A DNA stretch of 10,799 bases from positions 1-10,799 of the forward strand of contig DAIEST010000251.1 of assembly GCA_027346125.1 (NCBI GenBank), given 5' to 3'. Source of the stretch: Leptospirillum sp. GTDB taxonomy: Bacteria > Nitrospirota > Leptospirillia > Leptospirillales > Leptospirillaceae. Positions 1 to 7,406 of this stretch are shown here, in pieces. Within the stretch, counting starts at the first letter, position 1. Each line of letters starts with the position of its first letter. A program made the translations under genes and the position numbers. The notes beneath the pieces are model-generated. The model was not told the DNA's origin, ran no database searches, and saw only the letters and a program-made list of their open reading frames with translations.

Positions 1-1171
1 ACGAATGGGCCGATTTCTTTTGCGGATAGCCTCCTTCGTTCTTTGTTTGACTGTTCCGGTCATAGGTCGAAGGCCGGGAAGAAGAACCTTCCCGTTGTCT
101 TGCTGAAGGTTGTCCGAAGCCATCTCTCGGCCCCCGGTCATCCCTTTGGGGTCTGGAGTCTCGGGAAGAAGGGCCCCTGTCGTCGCGGTGTCCGGGAGCG
201 TTCTGACGGGAGGATGGGCGTCCGGAGTAATCCCTCGGCCCCCTGTCATCCCTTTGGGGTCTGGAATCCCTGGAGAAAGAAGGGCCTCTTCTATTGTCAC
301 GTTGAGGGGATGTTCTTTTTGGGGGACCGGAATGATGATGATCAGGAGAGAAGTCATTCTGGCTGGGGTTTGCCAGGGTATTTTTTTTCCGGCCGGCACC
401 GGAAAGAAGCACGTCGATTTCTGCTGGAGACACCAACCGGTATTCGCCTGGTTCCAATCCATTGAGGTCCAGAGTTCCAAAAGAGATTCGGGTCAGTTTC
501 AGGACAAAATACCCCAGCACTTCGAACAACCGGCGGATTTCCCGATTTCTGCCTTCCGTCAACGTGATTCGATACCATGCATTCGTTTGAGTCAGCCGTT
601 CAAGTTCCAGTTCGACTGGAAGGACCGGGTGTCCGTCAAGTTTGACCTTTCCGGACTGAAGGCGTTCCAGATGCTGGGGAGAGACGACTCCCTGGATTTT
701 TGCCAGATATGTTCTGGGAATGGCATAGCGTGGATGCAGGATGCGTTGTGCAAGATCTCCATTGTTTGTCAGAAGAAGGACGCCCTCTGATTGTAAATCC
801 AGTCTTCCGATATGGATAAGGGGGTTAATCTGAGGGAAAAATTCTTTCAGCGTGGTTTTTCCATCGGGATCGTGAAGGGTTGAAACCACCCCCTTGGGTT
901 TGTAAAAGAGAAACAGGAATGGCTCCGGTTCGACGGGAACAGGACGACCTTCTACCGAGACCTTGTCGTGAAGTGGATCAACTTTGGTTCCAGGTGTTGT
1001 GACGACTTCTCCATTGATTCGGACAAGCCCTCCCTGGATCATGATTTCAGCGTTTCGGCGAGATGCGAGTCCCCGGTGGGCGATCAGCTTCTGGAGACGG
1101 ACCCCGGTGCCGTGTTCTTCGTTTGAGTCATTTGAGTCGTCTGGAAATTCTGGGGGAGGCAATTTGGTCAT
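1..1171 (-). CDS. RsuA/RluB-family rRNA pseudouridine synthase with long charged tail (3' end cut by window)
   Basis: Isomerises a specific uridine of rRNA to pseudouridine, most likely in 23S rRNA (RluB type). The frame is open from ATG 1171 to the window edge (390 codons seen, no stop). Residues about 24-70 form an S4 RNA-binding domain (VRLQKLIAHRGLASRRNAE). The catalytic domain follows, with KPKGVVST at 91-98, the GRLD motif holding the catalytic Asp125, and the family signature EGRNREIRRLFE near 207-217. From about residue 258 the protein is low-complexity and rich in Arg, Asp, Ser, Pro and Gly, with a 36-residue repeat; this part is probably disordered and RNA-binding. RluB, RluE and RluF proteins often carry charged tails, but this one is long. 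The start lies 2 bases after the guaA stop, with GGGAG about 5 bases upstream, so translation is probably coupled to guaA. Which RsuA/RluB/RluE/RluF paralogue it is cannot be settled here. Confidence 0.9.
   Translation of the reverse strand, partial: MTKLPPPEFPDDSNDSNEEHGTGVRLQKLIAHRGLASRRNAEIMIQGGLVRINGEVVTTPGTKVDPLHDKVSVEGRPVPVEPEPFLFLFYKPKGVVSTLHDPDGKTTLKEFFPQINPLIHIGRLDLQSEGVLLLTNNGDLAQRILHPRYAIPRTYLAKIQGVVSPQHLERLQSGKVKLDGHPVLPVELELERLTQTNAWYRITLTEGRNREIRRLFEVLGYFVLKLTRISFGTLDLNGLEPGEYRLVSPAEIDVLLSGAGRKKNTLANPSQNDFSPDHHHSGPPKRTSPQRDNRRGPSFSRDSRPQRDDRGPRDYSGRPSSRQNAPGHRDDRGPSSRDSRPQRDDRGPRDGFGQPSARQREGSSSRPSTYDRNSQTKNEGGYPQKKSAHS
123..286 (-). repeat. Two copies of a 108-base in-frame repeat in the pseudouridine synthase tail
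   Basis: The core at 123-157 recurs at 231-265 with only two mismatches. The similarity continues after a 3-base (one-codon) insertion to about 175 and 286. Both copies encode RDSRPQRDDRGPRD, starting at residues 301 and 337. The repeat keeps the reading frame, so it is a protein-level duplication in a disordered tail and not a mobile repeat. Confidence 0.85.
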
Positions 1172-1173
1172 TT

Positions 1174-2724
1174 CTACTCCCATTCGATCGTGCTGGGAGG
1201 CTTTGCAGAAATATCATAGACGACACGATTGACGCCCCTGACTTCCGCAATGATTCGGTGAGACAAGTGTTTGAGCGCAGAATAGGGGATTTCCCCGACG
1301 TCCGCTGTCATGCCGTCCTGGCTTGAAACGGTCCGGATGGCAATTACGTTTTCATAAGTCCTCTGGTCTCCCATGACGCCAACGGACTGGACGGGGAGAA
1401 GCACCGCGAAGTATTGCCACAGGAATGCTGCGTGGGGGGAGTGATCCAGTTCTTCCCGGACGATCCTGTCGGCTTCCTGGACAATCCTGAGCCGTTCAGG
1501 CGTCACCGCTCCGATGATTCTGATGGCAAGACCCGGTCCGGGAAATGGCTGCTTCCGGATAAAGGTCTCGGGAAGCCCAAGCTCTTTTCCCAGTCTCCTG
1601 ACCTCATCCTTGAAGAGTTCTTTCAGGGGTTCGACCAGAAGGAACGGGTTTTTCCTGGGAAGTCCTCCCACGTTGTGGTGGGACTTGATGACACTTGAAG
1701 GGCCCTTGTGGGAAATGCTTTCAATGACATCGGGGTAAAGCGTTCCCTGGGCCAGGTATCTGGGACGAACAGGAAGGTGAAGGGCCTCTTCCCAGAAGAC
1801 GTCGATGAAGGTTTTTCCGATCACTTTCCTTTTTCGCTCAGGGTCGCGGATGCCTTTCAAGCGGTCCAGGAAGGTCTTTTCCGCATTGACATGAATCAAC
1901 GGAAGATTCAGGTGGGTCAGGTCGTGGACGATCTGTTGCGCCTCCCCCGCGCGCATCAGTCCGTTGTCGACGAAGACCGCCTGGAAGCGGTCCCCCAGTG
2001 CCAGATGGCACAGGAGCGCCGTGACGGTCGAATCAATCCCTCCCGAAAGGGCACAGATCAGATGATCGTTTCCGACTGTTGCGGAGATCTCGGCAATCTG
2101 CCGGTCGATATATCCGGAAAGGGTCCAGTTTCGGGATATCTTCGCGATCTCCACAAGAAAGGCCTTGAGGAATGGGACCCCCTGCAGGGTTTGCGTGACC
2201 TCAGGATGAAACTGGACGCCATAGAACTGATTTTTCCTGTCCTCCATGGCGGCAATCGGGGTGGACCTGGTGTGTCCCGTTTTCCGGAATCCCGGAGGGA
2301 GTTTCAGGATCGTGTCCCCATGGCTCATGAGAACAGGTGACGAGGGGGAAAAGGCAGTCCAGGGCGATGATGGGTCCGGCTCCAGGAGGAGGGGGGTGAC
2401 TCCATACTCCCTGATTTCCGCGGAGACAACCGTTCCTCCCAGAATCTGGGCCATCAGCTGCATGCCATAGCAAATACCGAGAACGGGGACTCCCAGGCCG
2501 AAGATCCCCGGGTCGATGGAGGGTGCCCCGTCCTCGAAGACAGAAGATGGACCTCCGGAAAGGATCAGTGCCCTGGGTTTCCGCTCGCGAAGTTCCCCGG
2601 CGCTCACAGTGTGCGGGAGAATCTCGGAGTAGATTTCCATCTCCCTGATGCGTCGTGCGATATTTTGGGTCAGCTGGGATCCGAAATCCAGAATAAGGAC
2701 CGGATCGGGAAGTGATTGTGGCAT
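1174..2724 (-). CDS. guaA: GMP synthase (glutamine-hydrolysing)
   Basis: Converts XMP, ATP and glutamine to GMP in the cytoplasm, the last step of guanine nucleotide synthesis. At 516 residues it has the normal length for the fused two-domain enzyme. The N-terminal class I glutamine amidotransferase domain has its nucleophile Cys85 in GICYGMQ and the His173/Glu175 pair in QFHPEV. The ATP-pyrophosphatase domain has the PP-loop SGGIDS at 227-232. The dimerisation/XMP-binding domain holds QPFPGPGLAIRIIG and ends in the typical KPPSTIEWE. It lies 54 bases after guaB in the same direction and almost touches the next gene. ATG 2724 fits the family N-terminus (VLILDFGSQLTQ), but I see no good Shine-Dalgarno sequence before it, unlike its neighbours. 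There are no broken or missing catalytic residues. Confidence 0.98.
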   Translation of the reverse strand: MPQSLPDPVLILDFGSQLTQNIARRIREMEIYSEILPHTVSAGELRERKPRALILSGGPSSVFEDGAPSIDPGIFGLGVPVLGICYGMQLMAQILGGTVVSAEIREYGVTPLLLEPDPSSPWTAFSPSSPVLMSHGDTILKLPPGFRKTGHTRSTPIAAMEDRKNQFYGVQFHPEVTQTLQGVPFLKAFLVEIAKISRNWTLSGYIDRQIAEISATVGNDHLICALSGGIDSTVTALLCHLALGDRFQAVFVDNGLMRAGEAQQIVHDLTHLNLPLIHVNAEKTFLDRLKGIRDPERKRKVIGKTFIDVFWEEALHLPVRPRYLAQGTLYPDVIESISHKGPSSVIKSHHNVGGLPRKNPFLLVEPLKELFKDEVRRLGKELGLPETFIRKQPFPGPGLAIRIIGAVTPERLRIVQEADRIVREELDHSPHAAFLWQYFAVLLPVQSVGVMGDQRTYENVIAIRTVSSQDGMTADVGEIPYSALKHLSHRIIAEVRGVNRVVYDISAKPPSTIEWE

Positions 2725-2778
2725 GTTGGGACCGTTCGTCAGAGGTGCGCTGTCAGATTGTCATGAATGAGGAATCGT

Positions 2779-4248
2779 TCACGATTCTTCCCATTCCTGG
2801 CGGTAATTTGGGGCTTCTTTCGTGATGATGACGTCATGGACATGGCTTTCGCGGAGACCTGCAGAGGAAATACGGACAAACTTGGCCTTCTCCTGGAGTT
2901 CCTCGATGGTGCGACAGCCACAATACCCCATTCCGGAACGGAGTCCTCCTGCGAGCTGGTAAACCAGTTCAGAAAGCTTTCCCTTGTGGGGAACCCTGCC
3001 TTCGATTCCTTCCGGGACGAGCTTCCGGGTGGATGCATCCTGTCCGTATCTGTCCGCTCCGCCCCGTTCCATTGCTCCGATGGATCCCATTCCCCGATAG
3101 GTTTTGTAGGATCGCCCCTGAAAAAGGACCGTTTCTCCGGGGGACTCTTCTGTGCCGGCGAACAGGGAACCGAGCATGACGGCAGAGGCTCCCGATGCCA
3201 ATGCCTTGGTAATATCGCCGGAGTACTTGATTCCGCCATCGGCGATGACCCGGACACCGTGCCTGCGCGATACGGCTGCGACATTGGAGATGGCGGTGAG
3301 CTGAGGAACTCCGGATCCGGCGACGATCCGGGTTGTACAGATGGATCCGGGACCGACTCCGACTTTCAGCAGGTCGGCTCCGGCCCGGATCAGTGTTTCT
3401 GCCGCTTCTCCCGTCGCAATATTCCCTGCCATCAGGGTGATTTCCGGGAAGAGACCCTTCAGTGTCCGGATGATTTCCACAACGGATTTCGAATGGCCAT
3501 GTGCAGTGTCCACTACAAGCAGATCCACCTGGCTTCGGGCCAGAAGCTTTGCCCGTTCGACCGCCATGGGGCCGACTCCGACCGCTGCGCCGACAAGAAG
3601 CCTGCCCTTCATGTCCTTTGCGGAATTCGGGTATTTGATTTTCTTCTCGATGTCCTTGATCGTGATCAATCCCTGAAGCTCGTTTTTCTCGTCGACAACG
3701 GGAAGTTTCTCGATGTGATGTTCCTGAAACAACTTCTTGGCCGCTTCCAGTGTCGTCCCGACGGGGGCGATCACGAGGTTCTTGCTGGTCATGACGTCGA
3801 AAACCTTGCGGGTGCCGTCGGTCTCAAATCTCAGGTCCCTGTTGGTCACGATTCCGACGAGCGTTCTTCCCTGGACGACCGGGATTCCCGAAATCCGGTA
3901 GGTCGACATGATATGGAGCGCTTCCGCAACCGTCTGTTCCGGCCGGATCGTAATCGGATCCGTGATCATTCCGGATTCTGATTTCTTGACCTTGTCGACT
4001 TCGTGGGCCTGCTCTTCCGGAGAGAGGGCGCGATGGATGATTCCGATTCCGCCCTCTCTGGCCAGGGCAATGGCCAGCCGGGCTTCCGTTACGGTATCCA
4101 TCGCAGAGGAGAGGATGGGGATGTTCAGGGAGATCGTCTTGGTCAGCTGGATGCGTGTTTCCACTTCATGTGGAAGTAATTCCGAATATTGGGGAATCAG
4201 GATGACATCATCGAATGTCAGTCCCAATGGTATCTGATCTTCCAGCAC
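2779..4248 (-). CDS. guaB: Inosine-5'-monophosphate dehydrogenase (GTG start preferred)
   Basis: Oxidises IMP to XMP with NAD+, the rate-limiting step towards GMP. From GTG 4248 the protein has 489 residues, the usual GuaB length, and begins VLEDQIPLGLTFDDVILIPQ. Two CBS domains occupy about residues 93-205. The catalytic loop GPGSICTTRIVAGSGVPQ places the active-site Cys at 304 (305 in E. coli). The flap motif GADRYGQDASTRK carries the catalytic Arg-Tyr. An in-frame ATG at 4293 would add 15 residues, but it lies inside the -10 box of the promoter and so should not be in the mRNA. GTG 4248 has GAGAGG 6 bases upstream. It is the first gene of guaB-guaA-pseudouridine synthase. The leader is only about 35 bases, too short for a purine riboswitch. 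Confidence 0.97.
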   Translation of the reverse strand: MLEDQIPLGLTFDDVILIPQYSELLPHEVETRIQLTKTISLNIPILSSAMDTVTEARLAIALAREGGIGIIHRALSPEEQAHEVDKVKKSESGMITDPITIRPEQTVAEALHIMSTYRISGIPVVQGRTLVGIVTNRDLRFETDGTRKVFDVMTSKNLVIAPVGTTLEAAKKLFQEHHIEKLPVVDEKNELQGLITIKDIEKKIKYPNSAKDMKGRLLVGAAVGVGPMAVERAKLLARSQVDLLVVDTAHGHSKSVVEIIRTLKGLFPEITLMAGNIATGEAAETLIRAGADLLKVGVGPGSICTTRIVAGSGVPQLTAISNVAAVSRRHGVRVIADGGIKYSGDITKALASGASAVMLGSLFAGTEESPGETVLFQGRSYKTYRGMGSIGAMERGGADRYGQDASTRKLVPEGIEGRVPHKGKLSELVYQLAGGLRSGMGYCGCRTIEELQEKAKFVRISSAGLRESHVHDVIITKEAPNYRQEWEES

Positions 4249-4254
4249 GGATGA

Positions 4255-4260
4255 CCTCTC
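4255..4260 (-). promoter_or_regulatory. guaB ribosome binding site that fixes the GTG start
   Basis: GAGAGG lies 6 bases before GTG 4248. The competing ATG at 4293 has only a weak CGGGA upstream, and that would not be transcribed if the promoter call is right. Confidence 0.7.
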
Positions 4261-4288
4261 TTTAATCGAGTCAAGTTTGAATCTCCCA

Positions 4289-4318
4289 ATCATACAGGAT
4301 CCCGAACAATATGGTCAA
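4289..4318 (-). promoter_or_regulatory. Sigma70-type promoter of the guaBA operon
   Basis: On the minus strand TTGACC (4318-4313, 5 of 6 to consensus) is followed after 18 bases by TATGAT (4294-4289, 5 of 6). Transcription would start near 4282. It sits in the gap between msrA and guaB, facing guaB, and gives guaB, guaA and the pseudouridine synthase a promoter independent of msrA. I see no clear PurR-like operator. Confidence 0.75.
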
Positions 4319-4353
4319 TGATTTCGGGGCCCGGGAACCAAGGGAAATCTTTG

Positions 4354-4384
4354 TCCGGTGGAGAGGACAGGGAGTCCCTCCGGA
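4354..4384 (-). terminator. Hairpin directly after msrA, possible weak terminator
   Basis: Starting one base after the msrA stop, TCCGG pairs with CCGGA at the outer end and GGAC with GTCC inside, with a bulge. There is no T-run behind it, so it is not a standard intrinsic terminator. It may instead protect the 3' end of the msrA mRNA. Confidence 0.25.
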
Positions 4385-5050
4385 CTATTGGTACAGGTCG
4401 GGAAACCGTTTCCTGAGCAGGTTCAGTTTGGGAAGATCGTGAATTGCGATGTAGGGATGGGAAAGATTGAGGGCCAGAAAATTCTGGTGATAATCTTCTG
4501 CCGGATAGAATTGATCCAGGTCCGTGACCCGGGAAGCGATTGGTTTCGGAAAGCTCCCGGCCCGGTCGATCTGGTCGATATAGGCTTCTGCCGTCTGCTT
4601 CTGAGCATTGGTGGTCGAAAAAATGGCCGACCGGTACTGGGTTCCCGTATCCGGACCCTGACGATCGACCTCGGTCGGATCGTGGACGATGGAAAAAAAG
4701 ATCTTCAGAAGCGTGCGGAATGAAATGATGTCGGCATCGTAGACGATCCGGACCGCTTCGGCATGACCAGTCCGGCCTGTACAGACACTTTTGTAATCCG
4801 CGGTGTTCCCTGACCCGCCCGTATAACCGGAAATGACTCCGAGAACACCCTTGACATGCCTGTATACCGCATCAACCCCCCAGAAACATCCTCCGGCCAA
4901 TACGGCGATCTGATGTACTTCCTCCATGAAGGAAGGACCGCTGTAATCGGGTATCTGCCTGTCCTGCACGTCTGGGTCATTGCCGCAGCCGGAGAATCCC
5001 GCCAGAAGAAAAAGTCCTGAGGAAAAAACGGTGGATTCGATGGGAATCAC
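4385..5050 (-). CDS. msrA: Peptide-methionine (S)-S-oxide reductase, probably exported
   Basis: Reduces methionine-S-sulfoxide in proteins back to methionine. The 221-residue protein has the MsrA signature LAGGCFWGVDAVYRHVKGV with catalytic Cys55, then SGYTGGSGNTADYKSVCTGRTGHAEAV, GPDTGTQYRSAIF and FYPAEDYHQNF. The first about 22 residues are hydrophobic and end in FSGC, a possible lipobox at Cys22, so a periplasmic or lipoprotein location is likely. The n-region lacks Lys/Arg, which weakens this call. The C-terminal resolving cysteines of E. coli MsrA (198 and 206) are absent; the only cysteines are 22, 55 and 90, and 90 matches the non-catalytic VCSG cysteine of E. coli. The start is GTG 5050 with AAGGAG 7 bases upstream and an in-frame stop before it. 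The 162 bases upstream hold short GC stems but no convincing promoter. Confidence 0.95.
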   Translation of the reverse strand: MIPIESTVFSSGLFLLAGFSGCGNDPDVQDRQIPDYSGPSFMEEVHQIAVLAGGCFWGVDAVYRHVKGVLGVISGYTGGSGNTADYKSVCTGRTGHAEAVRIVYDADIISFRTLLKIFFSIVHDPTEVDRQGPDTGTQYRSAIFSTTNAQKQTAEAYIDQIDRAGSFPKPIASRVTDLDQFYPAEDYHQNFLALNLSHPYIAIHDLPKLNLLRKRFPDLYQ

Positions 5051-5212
5051 GGCTCTACTCCTTCATTTTTAAAGCGATGGGAAGCAGTCGCAAAATGTTG
5101 TCATTCCCCTGGAGGGAGCCCGACCCCCCTTTCCCTGTGCGTAGGGATCACGTCAAGGCAAGTGTGGGGGATATCGCGGCTCCGCCTGGGCCCGTCACGA
5201 TTCCCGGAGTCT

Positions 5213-5722
5213 TCAAGGAACTTTTCTGATGAATGGAAAAATCCGATTCATGAGGTTCCCCGGCAGGGAGGAAAGGCGTGGATCCCCGGAATCGAGAAAC
5301 TCCAGATCCCGGAACTCGAATCCGGGAGCGACAGTGCAAGTCACCAGGGAGTATTGGCCTTCGGTCCTGGCGGCCTGCCACTCCCCTCCCTGAATGACTT
5401 TGACGGACTCTCCGCCCTGTTCGGGTGTGGTGAGCCTTGTGTGTGCGAGAAGAGAAAGATCCGGGGAGAGGGATTCCAGGGAAAGGGGATCTCCAGACAG
5501 ATGCTGCCAGATTTCTTCGGACCGGATGCGATGCCAGGCACTCTTTTCTCCTGCCCTCAGCAGGTAGTAGATCACGGTAGCGGAAGGACGTTTTCCCAGA
5601 ACCGGATGATCCACGAGAGAGGTGGACCGAAAAATTTCACGGAAGACGCCCCCTTCGGGATGAGGGAGAAGTCCAAGCTGTTCGATCAGTCTTTCCGAAG
5701 GGTCGCCCGGCCGCTCATTCAT
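5213..5722 (-). CDS. DUF985 / Cupin_5 family protein
   Basis: A small cupin of 169 residues; the biochemical role of this family is not firmly known. Its hallmarks are all visible: PHPEGGVFREIFRS (20-33), SATVIYYLL (47-55), GEKSAWHRIRSEEIWQHLSGDPL (59-80) with possible metal ligands His64, Glu70 and His74, and VTCTVAPGFEFRDLEF (127-142). ATG 5722 is chosen because the family begins just before the PHPEGG motif and GGAG lies 7 bases upstream. The frame stays open to 5887, but that extra stretch overlaps the ATPase gene and looks non-coding in this frame. The gene overlaps the end of the ATPase gene by 8 bases (ATGAATGA), so the two are probably co-translated. It is the last gene of its cluster. 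No strong terminator follows. Confidence 0.88.
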   Translation of the reverse strand: MNERPGDPSERLIEQLGLLPHPEGGVFREIFRSTSLVDHPVLGKRPSATVIYYLLRAGEKSAWHRIRSEEIWQHLSGDPLSLESLSPDLSLLAHTRLTTPEQGGESVKVIQGGEWQAARTEGQYSLVTCTVAPGFEFRDLEFLDSGDPRLSSLPGNLMNRIFPFIRKVP

Positions 5723-6641
5723 CGGATGACTCCGATTTCTGACTCCCGGAAACACTGTCGATGAGTCCCCGTTCGCAGAGATCTGCGAACCATTCGGCTG
5801 TTCTCCCGGAGCGGGACGCTCTGAGCCTTGAAAACAGTGTCGCCCTCTGAAGAATGCCCGGAAGGGAATCGGCGGGCGAAAAATCATGATTTTTTCCGAG
5901 CCCGGGCTCTTCGTTCGAGGGCTCCGGACGCTGTGTCCCCAAGGGAAGGAGATTGCGCGATACCAGCTTTGCCAGGACGAGATCCAGATATCCGTTGAGA
6001 TCGGGTTCGAAAAAGGAAAGAGTCAGACCAAATCGGTCCCAGAGGGCCATCGTGTCATCCACCGTTTCTCCCGGATGGAGCGCGTCGTCTCTCCGGGAAA
6101 AAGACTCCGAGACCAGGTGGCGGTGATTGGAGGTGACGATCAGTCCGACATTTGCCGGAAGCCCGGCGATCCCCCCATCGAGGAAGGAGCGAAAATGGTG
6201 AAAGAGAGGATCTTCCGGCGGGAAGTAAAGATCGTCGAACAAGACGAGTGCGAACTCCGGCCGGTTGTCCAGCGCGTCGATCAGCGGGAGGAGATGGGGA
6301 ATTCCTTCCCGGTCGACCTGGATCAGACGGCAGGAGGGGATCCCGGTGGATTTGTGGTGCATGTCCGTCCGGTGCCAGGCTTCGAGAACCAGGGATGTCT
6401 TCCCTGTTCCCCGGAATCCGTGGATGAGCGTCGAGACCGGGGAGAGCCCGGTTTCAAAGCTTGCAAGGTTCCTGAGAAGGATCTCCTTCGGGCCGGTCAA
6501 GCCCAGGAGACCTTCCCGTGGAGGCGTCCGGAGGTGCTGTACCGGGTAAAGGACAGGGGAATCCCTTCCGGCGGAAAGAAGGCGATAGGAGGGAGAGGGA
6601 CGGGAAAGGGCCGCCTCGAAAGGATTCAGATACTGGTCCAA
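5715..6641 (-). CDS. DUF815-type AAA+ ATPase (TTG start preferred)
   Basis: A P-loop ATPase of the DUF815 family, whose cellular role is not established. Counting from TTG 6641 it has 308 residues. Walker A is GFRGTGKT at 75-82, Walker B is ALVLFDDLYF at 131-140 with Asp136/Asp137, and the family signature VTSNHRHLVSE at 169-179 supplies sensor 1. WDRFGLTLSFFEPD follows near 201-214. The first in-frame ATG is 6713, but it has no Shine-Dalgarno sequence and would overlap the LON-domain gene by 56 bases; the 24 residues it adds are simply that gene read in another frame. TTG 6641 has GGGGAAG upstream and lies 16 bases after the LON gene stop. Its 3' end overlaps the cupin start. Tight packing implies co-expression with both neighbours. 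Confidence 0.85.
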   Translation of the reverse strand: MDQYLNPFEAALSRPSPSYRLLSAGRDSPVLYPVQHLRTPPREGLLGLTGPKEILLRNLASFETGLSPVSTLIHGFRGTGKTSLVLEAWHRTDMHHKSTGIPSCRLIQVDREGIPHLLPLIDALDNRPEFALVLFDDLYFPPEDPLFHHFRSFLDGGIAGLPANVGLIVTSNHRHLVSESFSRRDDALHPGETVDDTMALWDRFGLTLSFFEPDLNGYLDLVLAKLVSRNLLPLGTQRPEPSNEEPGLGKNHDFSPADSLPGILQRATLFSRLRASRSGRTAEWFADLCERGLIDSVSGSQKSESSDE

Positions 6642-6647
6642 GAGAGG

Positions 6648-6654
6648 CTTCCCC
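6648..6654 (-). promoter_or_regulatory. Ribosome binding site supporting the TTG start of the DUF815 gene
   Basis: GGGGAAG lies 6 bases before TTG 6641, just after the LON gene stop at 6660-6658. No comparable site precedes ATG 6713. Confidence 0.5.
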
Positions 6655-6657
6655 GGA

Positions 6658-7314
6658 TCACAGGTAGGGTTCGAACGTGTTTGATTCCGGGTTGCCGGCC
6701 CTGAGGTCCGCATTGTTTTCGAGCCGTTTGAACAAGAGAAGGTCGAACAGCCGTCCGGCCTGGGACTTCAGTGTGGGAGATTCCAGCAGGAATTGACGTT
6801 CTTCCGGAGAAAACGGCAGGAACGCGGACCAGTGATGCACCAGCGCTTCCGGTTCAAGGGTCGAGTCCCGGATCCATGAAAGCTCCCGGTCGAGATCCAG
6901 TGTTCCGAGCGTTTCGTCGACGGTCTGGGAAAGACGGTCGAATTCGATGCTGGAAAGCGGTTCCGAGGAAAAAGCATCATTCAGGGTGACGATTCCTTTC
7001 CGGAATGTCGCCGGCTCCAGTTCCTCCTGGATGGTGAAGGAAGAGAGGCCAAGAAGAGTGATGTAGTATCGTCCGTCCGAGAGGCGGTTGCTCTGGATGA
7101 TCCGTCCGAGACAACCGGTATTCTGGACAGGCGGAGATTTGTCGTACTGCTCTTCCCATCCTTCTTTCAGGAGGACCATGCCGATCATGTTGTCCGTCCG
7201 GATCGCTTCCGCTACGAGCGCCCGGTAGCGGGGCTCGAAAATATGAAGCGGCCGCAGGGTCTTGGGGAACAGGACAACGTTCGGAAGGGGAAACAAGGGA
7301 ATGGTTGATGCCAT
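6658..7314 (-). CDS. Stand-alone LON N-terminal (substrate-binding) domain protein
   Basis: A 218-residue protein that matches only the N-terminal domain of Lon protease. It opens with IPLFPLPNVVLFPKTLRPLHIFEPRYRALV, the classic start of the LON domain, and continues with GMVLLKEG, GCLGRII and GRYYITLLGLSSF. There is no ATPase and no Ser-Lys protease domain, so it is not a protease itself. Such short LON-domain proteins are common in bacteria and mostly uncharacterised; in full Lon this domain binds substrates. ATG 7314 has AAAGGG 6 bases upstream. A 92-base gap separates it from the upstream membrane protein gene; that gap shows a small hairpin at 7322-7338 but no promoter I can support. The downstream gene encodes an AAA+ ATPase, which suggests, without proving it, that the two proteins act together. 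Confidence 0.9.
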   Translation of the reverse strand: MASTIPLFPLPNVVLFPKTLRPLHIFEPRYRALVAEAIRTDNMIGMVLLKEGWEEQYDKSPPVQNTGCLGRIIQSNRLSDGRYYITLLGLSSFTIQEELEPATFRKGIVTLNDAFSSEPLSSIEFDRLSQTVDETLGTLDLDRELSWIRDSTLEPEALVHHWSAFLPFSPEERQFLLESPTLKSQAGRLFDLLLFKRLENNADLRAGNPESNTFEPYL

Positions 7315-7406
7315 TATCGCCCTTTCAGTAATGGAAAGTTTGGGGTTCGCAGAAGAGAGCCCGACAGGAAGGCTTTTCCGGCATGGTTCGAGGACTGGAA
7401 AGAAAG

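Noticed and set aside
2739..3284. 181-codon minus-strand open frame overlapping the guaB 3' end
   Set aside because: It lies in another frame of guaB and reads as a Ser/Pro/Arg-rich shadow without a family signature.
2767..3981. 404-codon plus-strand open frame opposite guaB
   Set aside because: It is fully antisense to guaB, whose motifs are intact; its sequence is low-complexity with no recognisable domain. Long antisense frames are expected in this base composition.
5066..5093. Possible msrA promoter, TTGCGA-N16-TAAAAA on the minus strand
   Set aside because: Transcription would start near 5059, inside the AAGGAG ribosome site, so the mRNA would lose it.
5886..6704. 272-codon plus-strand open frame opposite the DUF815 gene
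   Set aside because: Antisense shadow of a gene with clear Walker A, Walker B and sensor motifs; no domain of its own.
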